Below are positions 1 to 6,931 of a DNA stretch of 14,034 nucleotides, piece by piece. Source of the stretch: Bifidobacteriaceae bacterium (lineage in GTDB: Bacteria; Actinomycetota; Actinomycetes; Actinomycetales; WQXJ01); assembly GCA_031265345.1 (NCBI GenBank), contig JAISCU010000433.1:1-14034 (forward strand), read 5' to 3'. Within the stretch, counting starts at the first letter, position 1; every line of letters starts with the position of its first letter. The notes under the pieces are model-generated. The model was not told the origin of the DNA, ran no database searches, and saw only the letters and a program-made list of their open reading frames with translations. Position numbers and translations under genes: made by a program.

Positions 1-168
1 CCAGGAACACCGAAACACGACCGGCCAGGCCGCCCCCCGAGGCCCGCGACCCCGCCGAACGACCCCAAAACTACACCCCCCCGGACACCCGCGCCAACAG
101 GCCGACCCGCCCCCCGGCCCGGCGCGCACCGCCCAAACGAAATATCAGGGAAAACCCCGAAACAAGGG
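1..168. other. T-depleted, C/A-rich leader or intergenic region
   Basis: Only three T residues (72, 143 and 145) occur in these 168 bases. All stop codons, read on either strand, need a T on the plus strand, so every frame is open here by composition alone and openness says nothing about coding. In the three plus frames the first stops are at 192-194, 197-199 and 466-468. The stretch could be the Pro/Thr/Ala-rich 3' end of an upstream gene, a C-rich Rho-loading region, or plain intergenic DNA. No ribosome site or recognisable protein motif was found. Confidence 0.4.
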
Positions 169-197
169 TTGCGCCCCAAGACCACAGCCCATAAGTT
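169..197 (+). promoter_or_regulatory. Candidate sigma-70-type promoter of the T7SS-like cluster
   Basis: A -35-like TTGCGC (169-174) and a -10-like TAAGTT (192-197) are separated by exactly 17 bases. The -10 keeps the T1, A2 and T6 positions that matter most. Transcription would start near 204, about 47 bases before the ATG at 251, leaving room for the ribosome site. This is pattern matching only; each hexamer matches the consensus at three of six positions. Confidence 0.35.
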
Positions 198-250
198 GAC
201 CCCCAGCGCCGCCCACCCCAACCCGGCGGCCCCGAGCAAGAGGAAGCAAA

Positions 251-550
251 ATGGCAAATCCATACGGCTACACCCCCGACGAAATGCGGGCGGTCGGCCA
301 GCGTCTGATCAACGTCAAAGCCGCCATCGGCGAGCAGATCGTGGCCGCCCAGAACGCGGTCAACGGCCTGATCGGCTCTGGCTTCACCACGGCAGTCGCT
401 TCGGGTGCTTATACCGAGCAGTTCCAATCCTTGTCACAAGGTCTGCAGCAGGTCAACGACAACCTTGAGCCCTTGGGCAATTTCTTGTCGCAGTACGCGG
501 ATGCTGTGGTCGACATGGACAGCCAGTTCGGCAGCCAGCTGCGCGGCTGA
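251..550 (+). CDS. WXG100-like (Esx) protein lacking the Trp, candidate T7SS substrate
   Basis: A 99-aa protein with the length and build of a WXG100/Esx protein: a helix (about residues 10-42), a Gly/Ser turn, and a second helix (about 53-95). Such proteins are exported as folded helical-hairpin dimers by type VII secretion. The turn reads A50-S51-G52 followed by A-Y-x-x-x-F58, where the family normally has W-x-G-x-A-A-x-x-F; the protein has no Trp at all. There is no signal peptide or membrane segment. The C-terminal Y82 is followed by Asp at +2 and +6, not +4, so the usual YxxxD/E secretion motif is not clean. An AGAGGAAG ribosome site lies about 5 bases before the ATG. It is the first gene of a plus-strand cluster ending in an EssC-type ATPase, and a large RNA hairpin separates it from the next gene. 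Family membership is inferred from size, architecture and context. Confidence 0.8.
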   Translation: MANPYGYTPDEMRAVGQRLINVKAAIGEQIVAAQNAVNGLIGSGFTTAVASGAYTEQFQSLSQGLQQVNDNLEPLGNFLSQYADAVVDMDSQFGSQLRG

Positions 551-561
551 AGGGTCTGACA

Positions 562-601
562 GGTGCTGTCGTGACTCGGGTGACCGGGTCGCGGCAGTAC
601 T
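562..601 (+). ncRNA. 18-bp mRNA hairpin with GUGA tetraloop between the two Esx-like genes
   Basis: Bases 562-579 pair with 584-601 without any mismatch, leaving a 4-base loop GTGA (580-583), a GNRA-type tetraloop. Five pairs are G-U wobbles (562/601, 565/598, 569/594, 572/591, 576/587). The fold is therefore continuous only in the plus-strand transcript, which favours an RNA structure over a DNA operator. It starts 11 bases after the stop of the first gene and ends 30 bases before the next ATG. No T-run follows, so it is not a canonical intrinsic terminator. A stability, processing or attenuation element that keeps the first gene's transcript abundant is the likely role; this is inferred. 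Confidence 0.75.
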
Positions 602-631
602 AGCCAAACCCCAAGACGAGGAGCGGTAGTC

Positions 632-919
632 ATGGCGGATCTGGTTATCGATGTCACCGCGATAGACAGGCTGGGTACAGACCTCAGCCGAGTGGCGACT
701 GAGTTCGAACAGGCCAACGCGAGCAGCAGTCGTTTGGCGGATGCTGTTGGCCACAGTGAACTCGGGTCGACGCTCAGGGCGTTCACGCAGAAATGGGATG
801 TCACACGCGGCAAAATGACGGATGCGTTACGGGCGTTGTCGGAGGCTTCGGCGGCTGTGGCGGAAGGTTGGCGCGATATTGACCAGCAAGGTGCCGAGGC
901 GCTGCGGGGCGACGGGTAG
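632..919 (+). CDS. WXG100/EspC-like helical T7SS-associated protein
   Basis: A 95-aa all-helical protein without signal peptide or membrane segment. The turn region around residues 39-56 (G40-H-x-E-L, then F51-x-x-x-W55-D) matches a pattern I know from actinobacterial WXG100-like and EspC-like proteins, which pair with Esx partners or are themselves secreted. Near the C-terminus W80-R-D-I-D84 sits where a YxxxD/E secretion motif would be, with Trp in place of Tyr. A GAGGAG ribosome site at 618-623 supports the ATG at 632. It lies 81 bases after the first Esx-like gene and 9 bases before the next reading frame. The likely job is a dimer partner of the first gene product or a co-secreted substrate. 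Exact family assignment is uncertain. Confidence 0.75.
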   Translation: MADLVIDVTAIDRLGTDLSRVATEFEQANASSSRLADAVGHSELGSTLRAFTQKWDVTRGKMTDALRALSEASAAVAEGWRDIDQQGAEALRGDG

Positions 920-928
920 CGGTCAGCA

Positions 929-1198
929 GTGATTCCTAAGAGAGCAGAACCGGCGGGTGGCGAGGATAGCGGGCCTTGGGCCACTCCCGTGTCATTCGGC
1001 GGGCAACCCCGGACATCTGACCCGACACAGGCGCCGGCTAGTTTGGCAGGGTTGCCAGAAGGGATCGGCCCGGTGGTGGCCGATGTAGTGGCGCCAGGAC
1101 AGGCGGGGTCTGGCCGACGGACCGTAGTCGAGGCTGAAATCTCGGTGCGCCCTCAAATGTTGTATGCGCTGACACGGGACCGCCAGGCGCAGCGATGA
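929..1198 (+). CDS. Small hypothetical protein of the T7SS-like cluster
   Basis: An 89-aa reading frame starting with GTG. The first two thirds are rich in Pro, Gly and Ala and look disordered; the last 25 residues (around V-V-E-A-E-I-S-V-R-P, then Q-M-L-Y-A-L) could form a strand and a helix. I do not recognise the family. Support for it being real: it starts 9 bases after the previous stop, its stop overlaps the next ATG as ATGA (1195-1198), and it fills a gap that would otherwise be about 275 bases inside a dense cluster. Against it: no good ribosome site precedes the GTG, and the composition is simple. Translation by coupling to the upstream gene is plausible. It could also be a degraded remnant of a longer gene. 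Confidence 0.5.
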   Translation: MIPKRAEPAGGEDSGPWATPVSFGGQPRTSDPTQAPASLAGLPEGIGPVVADVVAPGQAGSGRRTVVEAEISVRPQMLYALTRDRQAQR

Positions 1199-1470
1199 CG
1201 ACTGATGTTTCCCCGTCCAGTGTCGTGGGTCCGTTACCAGCGGCGGCTTTGCCGGAACTCGGCTCCCCGGAATTGGCGAAGGCGCTGCGCCAGGAAGACC
1301 TCGCGGCTGTGATGGAAGCCTTGGCGTTCGGCGTGCTGGTTGCGCCCGTCCTGGTTTCGGATGACGAACCTGCGCCACAAGGGTTTTCCCAACGTTGTCT
1401 GGACACGATTACGACTTGTGTCTGTTCTCTTCGGCGGCGACCTTCGGCCAATTCTTGGGCGATGACGTGA
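1195..1470 (+). pseudogene. SseB-like protein, N-terminal part (frameshifted from 1395-2330)
   Basis: This frame starts with an ATG overlapping the previous stop and encodes the N-terminal part of an SseB-like domain. An acidic helix (L-A-K-A-L-R-Q-E-D-L, around residues 28-37) is followed by a hydrophobic strand (G-V-L-V-A-P-V-L, around 46-53). After about residue 65 the sequence turns Cys/Arg-rich and family-like content stops, while the expected continuation appears in the other frame (1395-2330). The two frames overlap at 1365-1467, and the switch most likely falls near 1381-1425, close to a GGGTTTTCCC homopolymer run. Restoring one base there would give a single protein of about 378 residues. 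As it stands, this frame yields a 91-aa truncated product. A sequencing error, a true mutation and a recoding event cannot be separated from the sequence. Confidence 0.6.
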
Positions 1471-2330
1471 ACCGTTGTTTCGCGGTGGTTCATGGGGCGG
1501 CAGCGGTCGAGTACCTTGCCCGTCACCTGGACAGGATCGAGAATGTCGTCTTCGATGCCGCTGGCCCTCATGTGCTGACGGTTGAGGCCAGGTTCCTTTC
1601 TTCGCTGCTGGACAATGAACCGGTCGAAATCGAGTTGGACGATGACGCGAGCCAGCGCCCGACGCCCGGAACTGTGGTCGGGTTCGAGATGCCGTTCGAT
1701 TCTCTGTGGTCCACCATCGACTTGACGGTTCCGTCGACGCGCGGGCAACAGATCAAGCGGGCTGTCAAACGGCAGACGCGAACGCTGGGGGATCAAGGGG
1801 TTCAGCTACGCCGCGAAATACGCGACTGGTTGGGCACGGCCGCGACTAAAGCCGAGTCGATCGGTGGTCGGCAACTAGCTTTCCTGATCGCTCGGACCAA
1901 GGCAGCTGCGGCCGCCCTGTCAGCAGCCATCTATTTCCACAACTTAGGCCCTCAAGTCGATCCGCGAGCCCACATAGACCAAGTCGCTGATCAGCTTCTG
2001 GAAAAGGCCACGGGAGACGACGAGGTCGCCCGGATGGACCTGGACGGGCAACGGATCATTCGGCACACACGGCGGCGTTCAGGCGATGGCGACATCGGGG
2101 CTGCGGAGACCGCCCTGTTGTTGATCGACTATTGGTTGGCCGCCCCGGACGAAGCGTACGTCGCTCAGGTGTCGTTCTCGACACCACACCTTGACGCGGC
2201 GCGCGCGATCACCGCTCTTGCCGACAACCTGGTGCTCAACGGCGAGTGGATCGTGAAAAGCCCCGAAACGGCATCGGACAAGTCGGGCCGAAGCTCTGAC
2301 CAAGTAACTGACCCCGAGAGCCTTGACTGA
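1395..2330 (+). CDS. SseB-like T7SS-associated protein, main part (N-terminus in another frame)
   Basis: A 311-aa open frame with a TTG as its first possible start; an AAGGG at 1379-1383 is a weak and distant ribosome site. Residues 5-70 continue an SseB-like domain: L-F-S-S, then a helix ending in L-G-D-D, then a long helix (V-E-Y-L-A-R-H-L-D-R-I) and V-V-F-D-A-A-G-P. SseB-like proteins are commonly encoded in actinobacterial T7SS loci; their role there is unclear. Residues 110-180 are basic and helical. The C-terminal part (about 240-288: L-I-D-Y-W, then V-S-F-S-T-P, then a helix ending in G-E-W) resembles a domain I recall from conserved actinobacterial proteins near T7SS genes. No signal peptide is seen. 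A gap of 45 bases separates it from the EssC-type gene. The missing N-terminus lies in frame at 1195-1390. Confidence 0.65.
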   Translation: MSGHDYDLCLFSSAATFGQFLGDDVNRCFAVVHGAAAVEYLARHLDRIENVVFDAAGPHVLTVEARFLSSLLDNEPVEIELDDDASQRPTPGTVVGFEMPFDSLWSTIDLTVPSTRGQQIKRAVKRQTRTLGDQGVQLRREIRDWLGTAATKAESIGGRQLAFLIARTKAAAAALSAAIYFHNLGPQVDPRAHIDQVADQLLEKATGDDEVARMDLDGQRIIRHTRRRSGDGDIGAAETALLLIDYWLAAPDEAYVAQVSFSTPHLDAARAITALADNLVLNGEWIVKSPETASDKSGRSSDQVTDPESLD

Positions 2331-2375
2331 GATCCTTGGCGCCGACTCCGGCGACGCCGCGGCGGGAGACGCGCC

Positions 2376-5300
2376 ATGCGAATCAAACTGAACCTGGTTG
2401 GCTCTGATGGTGTGGGACGTCCGGCCGCCGTCACGGCCGAGGCGACGGCCACCGTGGCGGACCTTGCTTCCGCTATCCAGGCCGGGATGACCCAAGTCCC
2501 GGCTTCGCCCAATGGAAACTTGACGCTCCAATTGCTTGGTGACGACGGCCAACCAACAGCCACGTTGCTACCACGGTCGCAGGTTGGCGGTAGCCGTCTT
2601 GCCTCGGGTCAAAACGTCCGCGTCACCACTTGGGAAGAGGCCGGAGGCACGGGATCTTCTGCCCCTGCCCGCCTGCGGGTCATCGCGGGCGCAGACGCGG
2701 GTGCCAGCCATCGTTTGCGTCTCGGCCCAAACACCATTGGGCGCGATCCCGACTGCGATGTGATCTTGAATGACGGTTTGGTCTCGCGCAAACACGCGGA
2801 AATTACGGTCGCCGACCGGATAGAAATCGCCGACACGAACTCGTCCAATGGCGTTGTTATGAACGACGTTCTAGTCGATCGCGCGGAAGTGGGCCCGAGG
2901 GCCACGGTTGTGCTCGGAGAGAGCACCATCATGATCGAACCGAACCCGGACCGCATGCCGGCCCGCGAGGCATCCGCCGAATTGCAGTTCAACCGGTCGC
3001 CCAAAGTACGGCCCCAATACGCCGGCCGAACCATTGAGGCCCCTAAGCCGCCCGCTCGCCCGAAATCTTCCAAGTTCCCACTGGTAGCGATGGTGGCGCC
3101 CTTGTTGATGGGGACGGTGCTGTTCATGGTCACACAAAACGTCATGAGCATTATGTTTGTGGCGCTGAGCCCACTGATCGCCGTGGGCACCTACCTGGAT
3201 CGCAAGTTCACCGATGACAAGACGGTGAAGACTGACCGGACCCGGTTTGCCGAAGACATGGCGAAACTGCGCGACGATTTGGCGGCGGCACTGGATGAAG
3301 AGCACGTGGAGCGCTGCGAGGAAGTCCCTTCGCTCGACGCCGCCGCTGAGGCGGCGTTCAGCCTGAACCAGGATCTATGGCACCGCCGGCCGGAGTCTGA
3401 GTTTTTCCTTGGACTCAATCTTGGCTTTGGACGCTGCCGGTCCCGTCACGAAATGAGATGCCCGGACCGTGGTGAGGCCGACGCCGACACTTGGGCGGCC
3501 TTGGAAGACTTGCGACGGCAGTCCGCTTTCGTCAACGATGTGCCAGTCGTGGCCAACCTCCGCTTATGTGGGAACCTCGGAGTCGCCGGAAGCAGGGACT
3601 GGGTTGACCCTGTGGCGATGAATCTGGTGGCGCAACTCGTCTGCCTGCATTCGCCCGCAGAAGTCGCGGTCGCGGCCGTCGCGTCAGCCGAATCATGCGC
3701 GCGGTGGAACTGGCTAATGTGGCTGCCTCACGTCGGATCAACCCATTCTCCCTTGACCGGCGCGCATCTGGCTTGCACTAAAGCGGCCGTGTCCGCGCTG
3801 GTCACGGGTATTGAGGAACTGATCGCCGCGCGCCGGGAGACCTCGGGCAAGCAGCAACTGCCTGCAGTGGTGGTTTTAGTAGAGGACGATCAGCCAGCCG
3901 AGCGCGGGCGGCTGGTCGGAATCGCCGAACTGGGACCGGCGGTCGGTGTCCATGTGATTTGGCTGGCGGATCGGCAAGATGCTTTGCCTGCGGCCTGCCA
4001 GGCCTATCTAGTCAAGGACGCTGGCGGAGGCGTTACGGTTGGCTTCACTAAAGAAGCGCATACGTCGGTGATCGGTCGGGTTGAGTTCTTGAGCCTGGTC
4101 CGCGCGGAAGAATTAGCGCGGCAGCTAGCCCCTATTCTTGACGCTGGAGCGCCCGTGCTTGACCAGTCCGACGTGCCACGATCAGTCTCGTATCTAGCGT
4201 TGACTGGAACGGACTTGGCCAGTGACCCACAAGTGACAGTCAAGCAATGGCACGAGAACGGCTCACTTGGCGCTGGAGCATCCCCGACGGGCAAATCGGC
4301 CGCGACGCTCAGGGCGCTGATCGGGCAGGGCGCCCAGGGTGATTTCACGCTTGATTTGCGCCTGCAGGGACCACATGCCTTAGTTGGAGGAACCACTGGG
4401 GCTGGCAAGTCGGAGTTTCTGCAGACCTGGGTGCTAGGCATGGCGACGGAACACAGTCCGCGCCGCGTGACTTTCCTGTTTGTGGACTATAAGGGCGGCA
4501 CCGCGTTCGCTGATTGCCTGAAATTGCCTCACACGGTAGGGCTGGTGACCGACTTGTCGCCGCACTTGGTGCGACGAGCGCTGACATCCCTGAAAGCCGA
4601 ACTGCAATACCGTGAACATCTTCTCAACTCCAAGAAAGCCAAGGACCTCATCGCCCTGGAACGCACCGGTGATCCGGATTGTCCGCCAGCGTTGATAATC
4701 GTGGTGGACGAGTTCGCCGCCCTAGCGAATGATCTTCCGGATTTCGTTGACGGCGTGGTCGATGTGGCCCAACGGGGTAGATCGCTCGGCTTGCATTTGA
4801 TCCTCGCCACACAACGCCCGGCTGGGGTCATTACCCCCAACTTACGGGCTAACACGAATTTGCGGGTAGCGTTGCGGATGGCTGACGAGACCGATTCGAC
4901 GGACGTGCTTGACAGTGGCCTGGCCAGCGAGTTTGATCCGGCCGTGCCGGGCCGCGGGGCCGTACGGACGGGCCCTGGCAGAATCGCGTTGTTCCAGACT
5001 GGCTATGTGGGTGGCCGCACTCTCGAGGAGAAAGGGACGCCGCGGGTTGAGATTGAGACCATGACTTTCGGAGCTGGCATTCCGTGGCAGATCCCCGAGC
5101 AAAAGATCGCGACAGATGTTGACGAAGAAGCCGATCCCGACATCAGCCGGATCGTCGCAGCGGTGGGCGAAGCCTTCGGACAGTGTGATATTCCCGAGCC
5201 TCGCAAACCATGGTTGCCTGAACTCAAGCCGATCTGTGACTTGGGCTCAATGGTCCAGGAGTTGAAGGCCTCGGCGGACGAACCGTTGCGGCTGCCGATC

Positions 5301-6773
5301 GGTGTGGTAGACGACCCAGCTCACCAAGCCCAACGCCCTGCCTACTACACGCCTGACTTGGATGGGAACTTCGCTGTGTTCGGGACGAGTGGCGCTGGAA
5401 AGTCAGCGCTGCTGCGGACAGTTGCCGTGGGAGCGGCTTTGCAGGCGAGCAATTCGCGGACGGATGTTTATGCGCTCGATTTCACTTCGGGCGGTTTGAC
5501 GATGCTCGAGTCTTTGCCAGTGGTCGGGGCTGTCATAGACGGATCAGACCAGGAACGTATCGCCAGGCTCATGCAGCGGCTGACAGCGCTCATGGACGCT
5601 CGATCGGAGCGATACTCAAAGCAGAACGCTGGTTCTATCAGCGAATACCGTAAGATCACTGGTTCCGACGACGAACCGCGGGTGATGTTGCTTGTCGATG
5701 GTTTTGGGGCCTTCCGGGACGAGTACGAAGGCAGCGGCACGCTGGTGAGAACCTACGGGCAGTTCACCCGTTTGATGTCTGAGGGCCGCGCGGTCGGAAT
5801 CCACGTGGTCATCGCGGCTGATCGCGCCGGTGCGCTGTCCAGTTCGGTGGGCTCAACAGTGCAGCGCCGCCTGGTTCTGCGGCAGGCCGATGAGAACGCC
5901 TACGTAGGCCTGGGCGTTCCGGCGGATGTGCTTGGTCCGGATTCACCGCCGGGCAGGGCGGTGTTTAGTGGGCAAGCAAATGAGCTTCAGGTCGCGGTGC
6001 CCGGCGGCTCAGCCATTCCAGCTGACCAGGCCCTTGAAGTCGGCGCCATCGCGGGAGGTTTACTTGAGAGCGGTGTTATCGGGGCGGAACCGGTCGAGTG
6101 GTTGCCTGATCACATCACCATGGCCGAATTGCCGATCGTGATGAACGGTCAGCCTGTCTTAGGTGTTGCGGATGCTGACTTGGCGCCTTTGCCTTTCGTT
6201 CCGCAGGGAGGGTTTGTCGTTGCTGGGTTACCGGGATCTGGGCGGACCACGGCTTTGAAGAGCATCAGCCAGGCGTTGCATCGGTGGAACCCGCAGATCC
6301 CGTTGTACTATTTCGGCTCCAAACGCTCAATTGTGGGCAAAGCGTCGTTCTGGGCCAAGACAGCGCTTGACCACGACGAGGCGCGGGCGTTGGTGGCCGA
6401 GTTGACGCCGGCGCTTCGCCAGCCAGGCGTTGATGAAGATTTGCCGGGCCTTGTTTTGATTATTGAGGGCATAGCTGAACTCATTTCGTCGCCGTGCGAA
6501 GCGCCGATGGCCGAAGCGGTCAAGCAAGCTCGCCGCAATGGCCATTTGATCGTGGCTGAGAACGAGACCTCCGGTTGGATGTCGTCGTGGCCTTTGATCG
6601 CTGAGGTTAAGGCCAATCGTCGGGGTATCGTGATGCAGCCCGACCAGGGTGACGGTGACATGTTGTTCAAGGTTGGTTTCCCCAAGGTTAGACGGGCTGA
6701 CTATCCGCTGGGACGCGGTGTGTTCGCGGCCGGTGGGAAAGCCTGGACCGTGCAACTCCCCTTCCCAAACTGA
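2376..6773 (+). CDS. essC: EssC/EccC-type FtsK/SpoIIIE ATPase of type VII secretion
   Basis: A 1465-aa membrane ATPase, the motor that recognises and drives out Esx substrates. Order of domains: an N-terminal beta-rich ubiquitin- or FHA-like region (1-90); a clear FHA domain (about 98-190, G122-R-D, S-R-K-H and N-S-S-N-G motifs, a phospho-Thr binding fold); two membrane helices (234-252 and 256-274); a linker with L-W-x-R-R-P typical of the family; then three FtsK/SpoIIIE modules. Module 1 has an intact Walker A (G672 to S679, K678) and Walker B (D778-E779). Module 2 has a good Walker A (G1003 to S1010, K1009), but D1108 is followed by Gly instead of Glu. Module 3 has R1290 in place of the P-loop Lys and E1364-G1365 at Walker B. 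Length and the fused FHA resemble firmicute EssC more than split mycobacterial EccCa/EccCb. GGGAG at 2364-2368 supports the ATG. Clear homology; symbol by architecture. Confidence 0.95.
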   Translation: MRIKLNLVGSDGVGRPAAVTAEATATVADLASAIQAGMTQVPASPNGNLTLQLLGDDGQPTATLLPRSQVGGSRLASGQNVRVTTWEEAGGTGSSAPARLRVIAGADAGASHRLRLGPNTIGRDPDCDVILNDGLVSRKHAEITVADRIEIADTNSSNGVVMNDVLVDRAEVGPRATVVLGESTIMIEPNPDRMPAREASAELQFNRSPKVRPQYAGRTIEAPKPPARPKSSKFPLVAMVAPLLMGTVLFMVTQNVMSIMFVALSPLIAVGTYLDRKFTDDKTVKTDRTRFAEDMAKLRDDLAAALDEEHVERCEEVPSLDAAAEAAFSLNQDLWHRRPESEFFLGLNLGFGRCRSRHEMRCPDRGEADADTWAALEDLRRQSAFVNDVPVVANLRLCGNLGVAGSRDWVDPVAMNLVAQLVCLHSPAEVAVAAVASAESCARWNWLMWLPHVGSTHSPLTGAHLACTKAAVSALVTGIEELIAARRETSGKQQLPAVVVLVEDDQPAERGRLVGIAELGPAVGVHVIWLADRQDALPAACQAYLVKDAGGGVTVGFTKEAHTSVIGRVEFLSLVRAEELARQLAPILDAGAPVLDQSDVPRSVSYLALTGTDLASDPQVTVKQWHENGSLGAGASPTGKSAATLRALIGQGAQGDFTLDLRLQGPHALVGGTTGAGKSEFLQTWVLGMATEHSPRRVTFLFVDYKGGTAFADCLKLPHTVGLVTDLSPHLVRRALTSLKAELQYREHLLNSKKAKDLIALERTGDPDCPPALIIVVDEFAALANDLPDFVDGVVDVAQRGRSLGLHLILATQRPAGVITPNLRANTNLRVALRMADETDSTDVLDSGLASEFDPAVPGRGAVRTGPGRIALFQTGYVGGRTLEEKGTPRVEIETMTFGAGIPWQIPEQKIATDVDEEADPDISRIVAAVGEAFGQCDIPEPRKPWLPELKPICDLGSMVQELKASADEPLRLPIGVVDDPAHQAQRPAYYTPDLDGNFAVFGTSGAGKSALLRTVAVGAALQASNSRTDVYALDFTSGGLTMLESLPVVGAVIDGSDQERIARLMQRLTALMDARSERYSKQNAGSISEYRKITGSDDEPRVMLLVDGFGAFRDEYEGSGTLVRTYGQFTRLMSEGRAVGIHVVIAADRAGALSSSVGSTVQRRLVLRQADENAYVGLGVPADVLGPDSPPGRAVFSGQANELQVAVPGGSAIPADQALEVGAIAGGLLESGVIGAEPVEWLPDHITMAELPIVMNGQPVLGVADADLAPLPFVPQGGFVVAGLPGSGRTTALKSISQALHRWNPQIPLYYFGSKRSIVGKASFWAKTALDHDEARALVAELTPALRQPGVDEDLPGLVLIIEGIAELISSPCEAPMAEAVKQARRNGHLIVAENETSGWMSSWPLIAEVKANRRGIVMQPDQGDGDMLFKVGFPKVRRADYPLGRGVFAAGGKAWTVQLPFPN

Positions 6774-6890
6774 CCGAACACACCCCGACCAGACCCTCGA
6801 CGCGGGCGCGGCCGGCCGTCTGAACGGTCAACAGCCCGGCTGGTCCTGGTCAACAAGCGGCATCGTCCATCTGGAACTTCACCCGTGGCC

Positions 6891-6896
6891 TAGGGT
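6891..6896 (+). promoter_or_regulatory. Possible -10 box of the AEC permease gene
   Basis: TAGGGT fits the TANNNT pattern common in actinobacterial promoters. It lies 22 bases before the ribosome site and 35 bases before the GTG start. No convincing -35 hexamer is found 15-19 bases upstream, so this is a weak call. Confidence 0.25.
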
Positions 6897-6931
6897 GGGC
6901 TGTGGCGAAATGACGGCTGGAGGGAGGCAGG

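Noticed and set aside
71..427. Open frame on the minus strand opposite the first Esx-like gene
   Set aside because: It is held open by the T-depleted leader, overlaps the WXG100-like gene almost completely, and shows no family motif or ribosome site.
1365..1470. Programmed -1 frameshift with a slippery heptamer
   Set aside because: I walked the codons of the overlap and found no X-XXY-YYZ heptamer in register, so canonical recoding is not supported; the frame change itself is kept as a finding.
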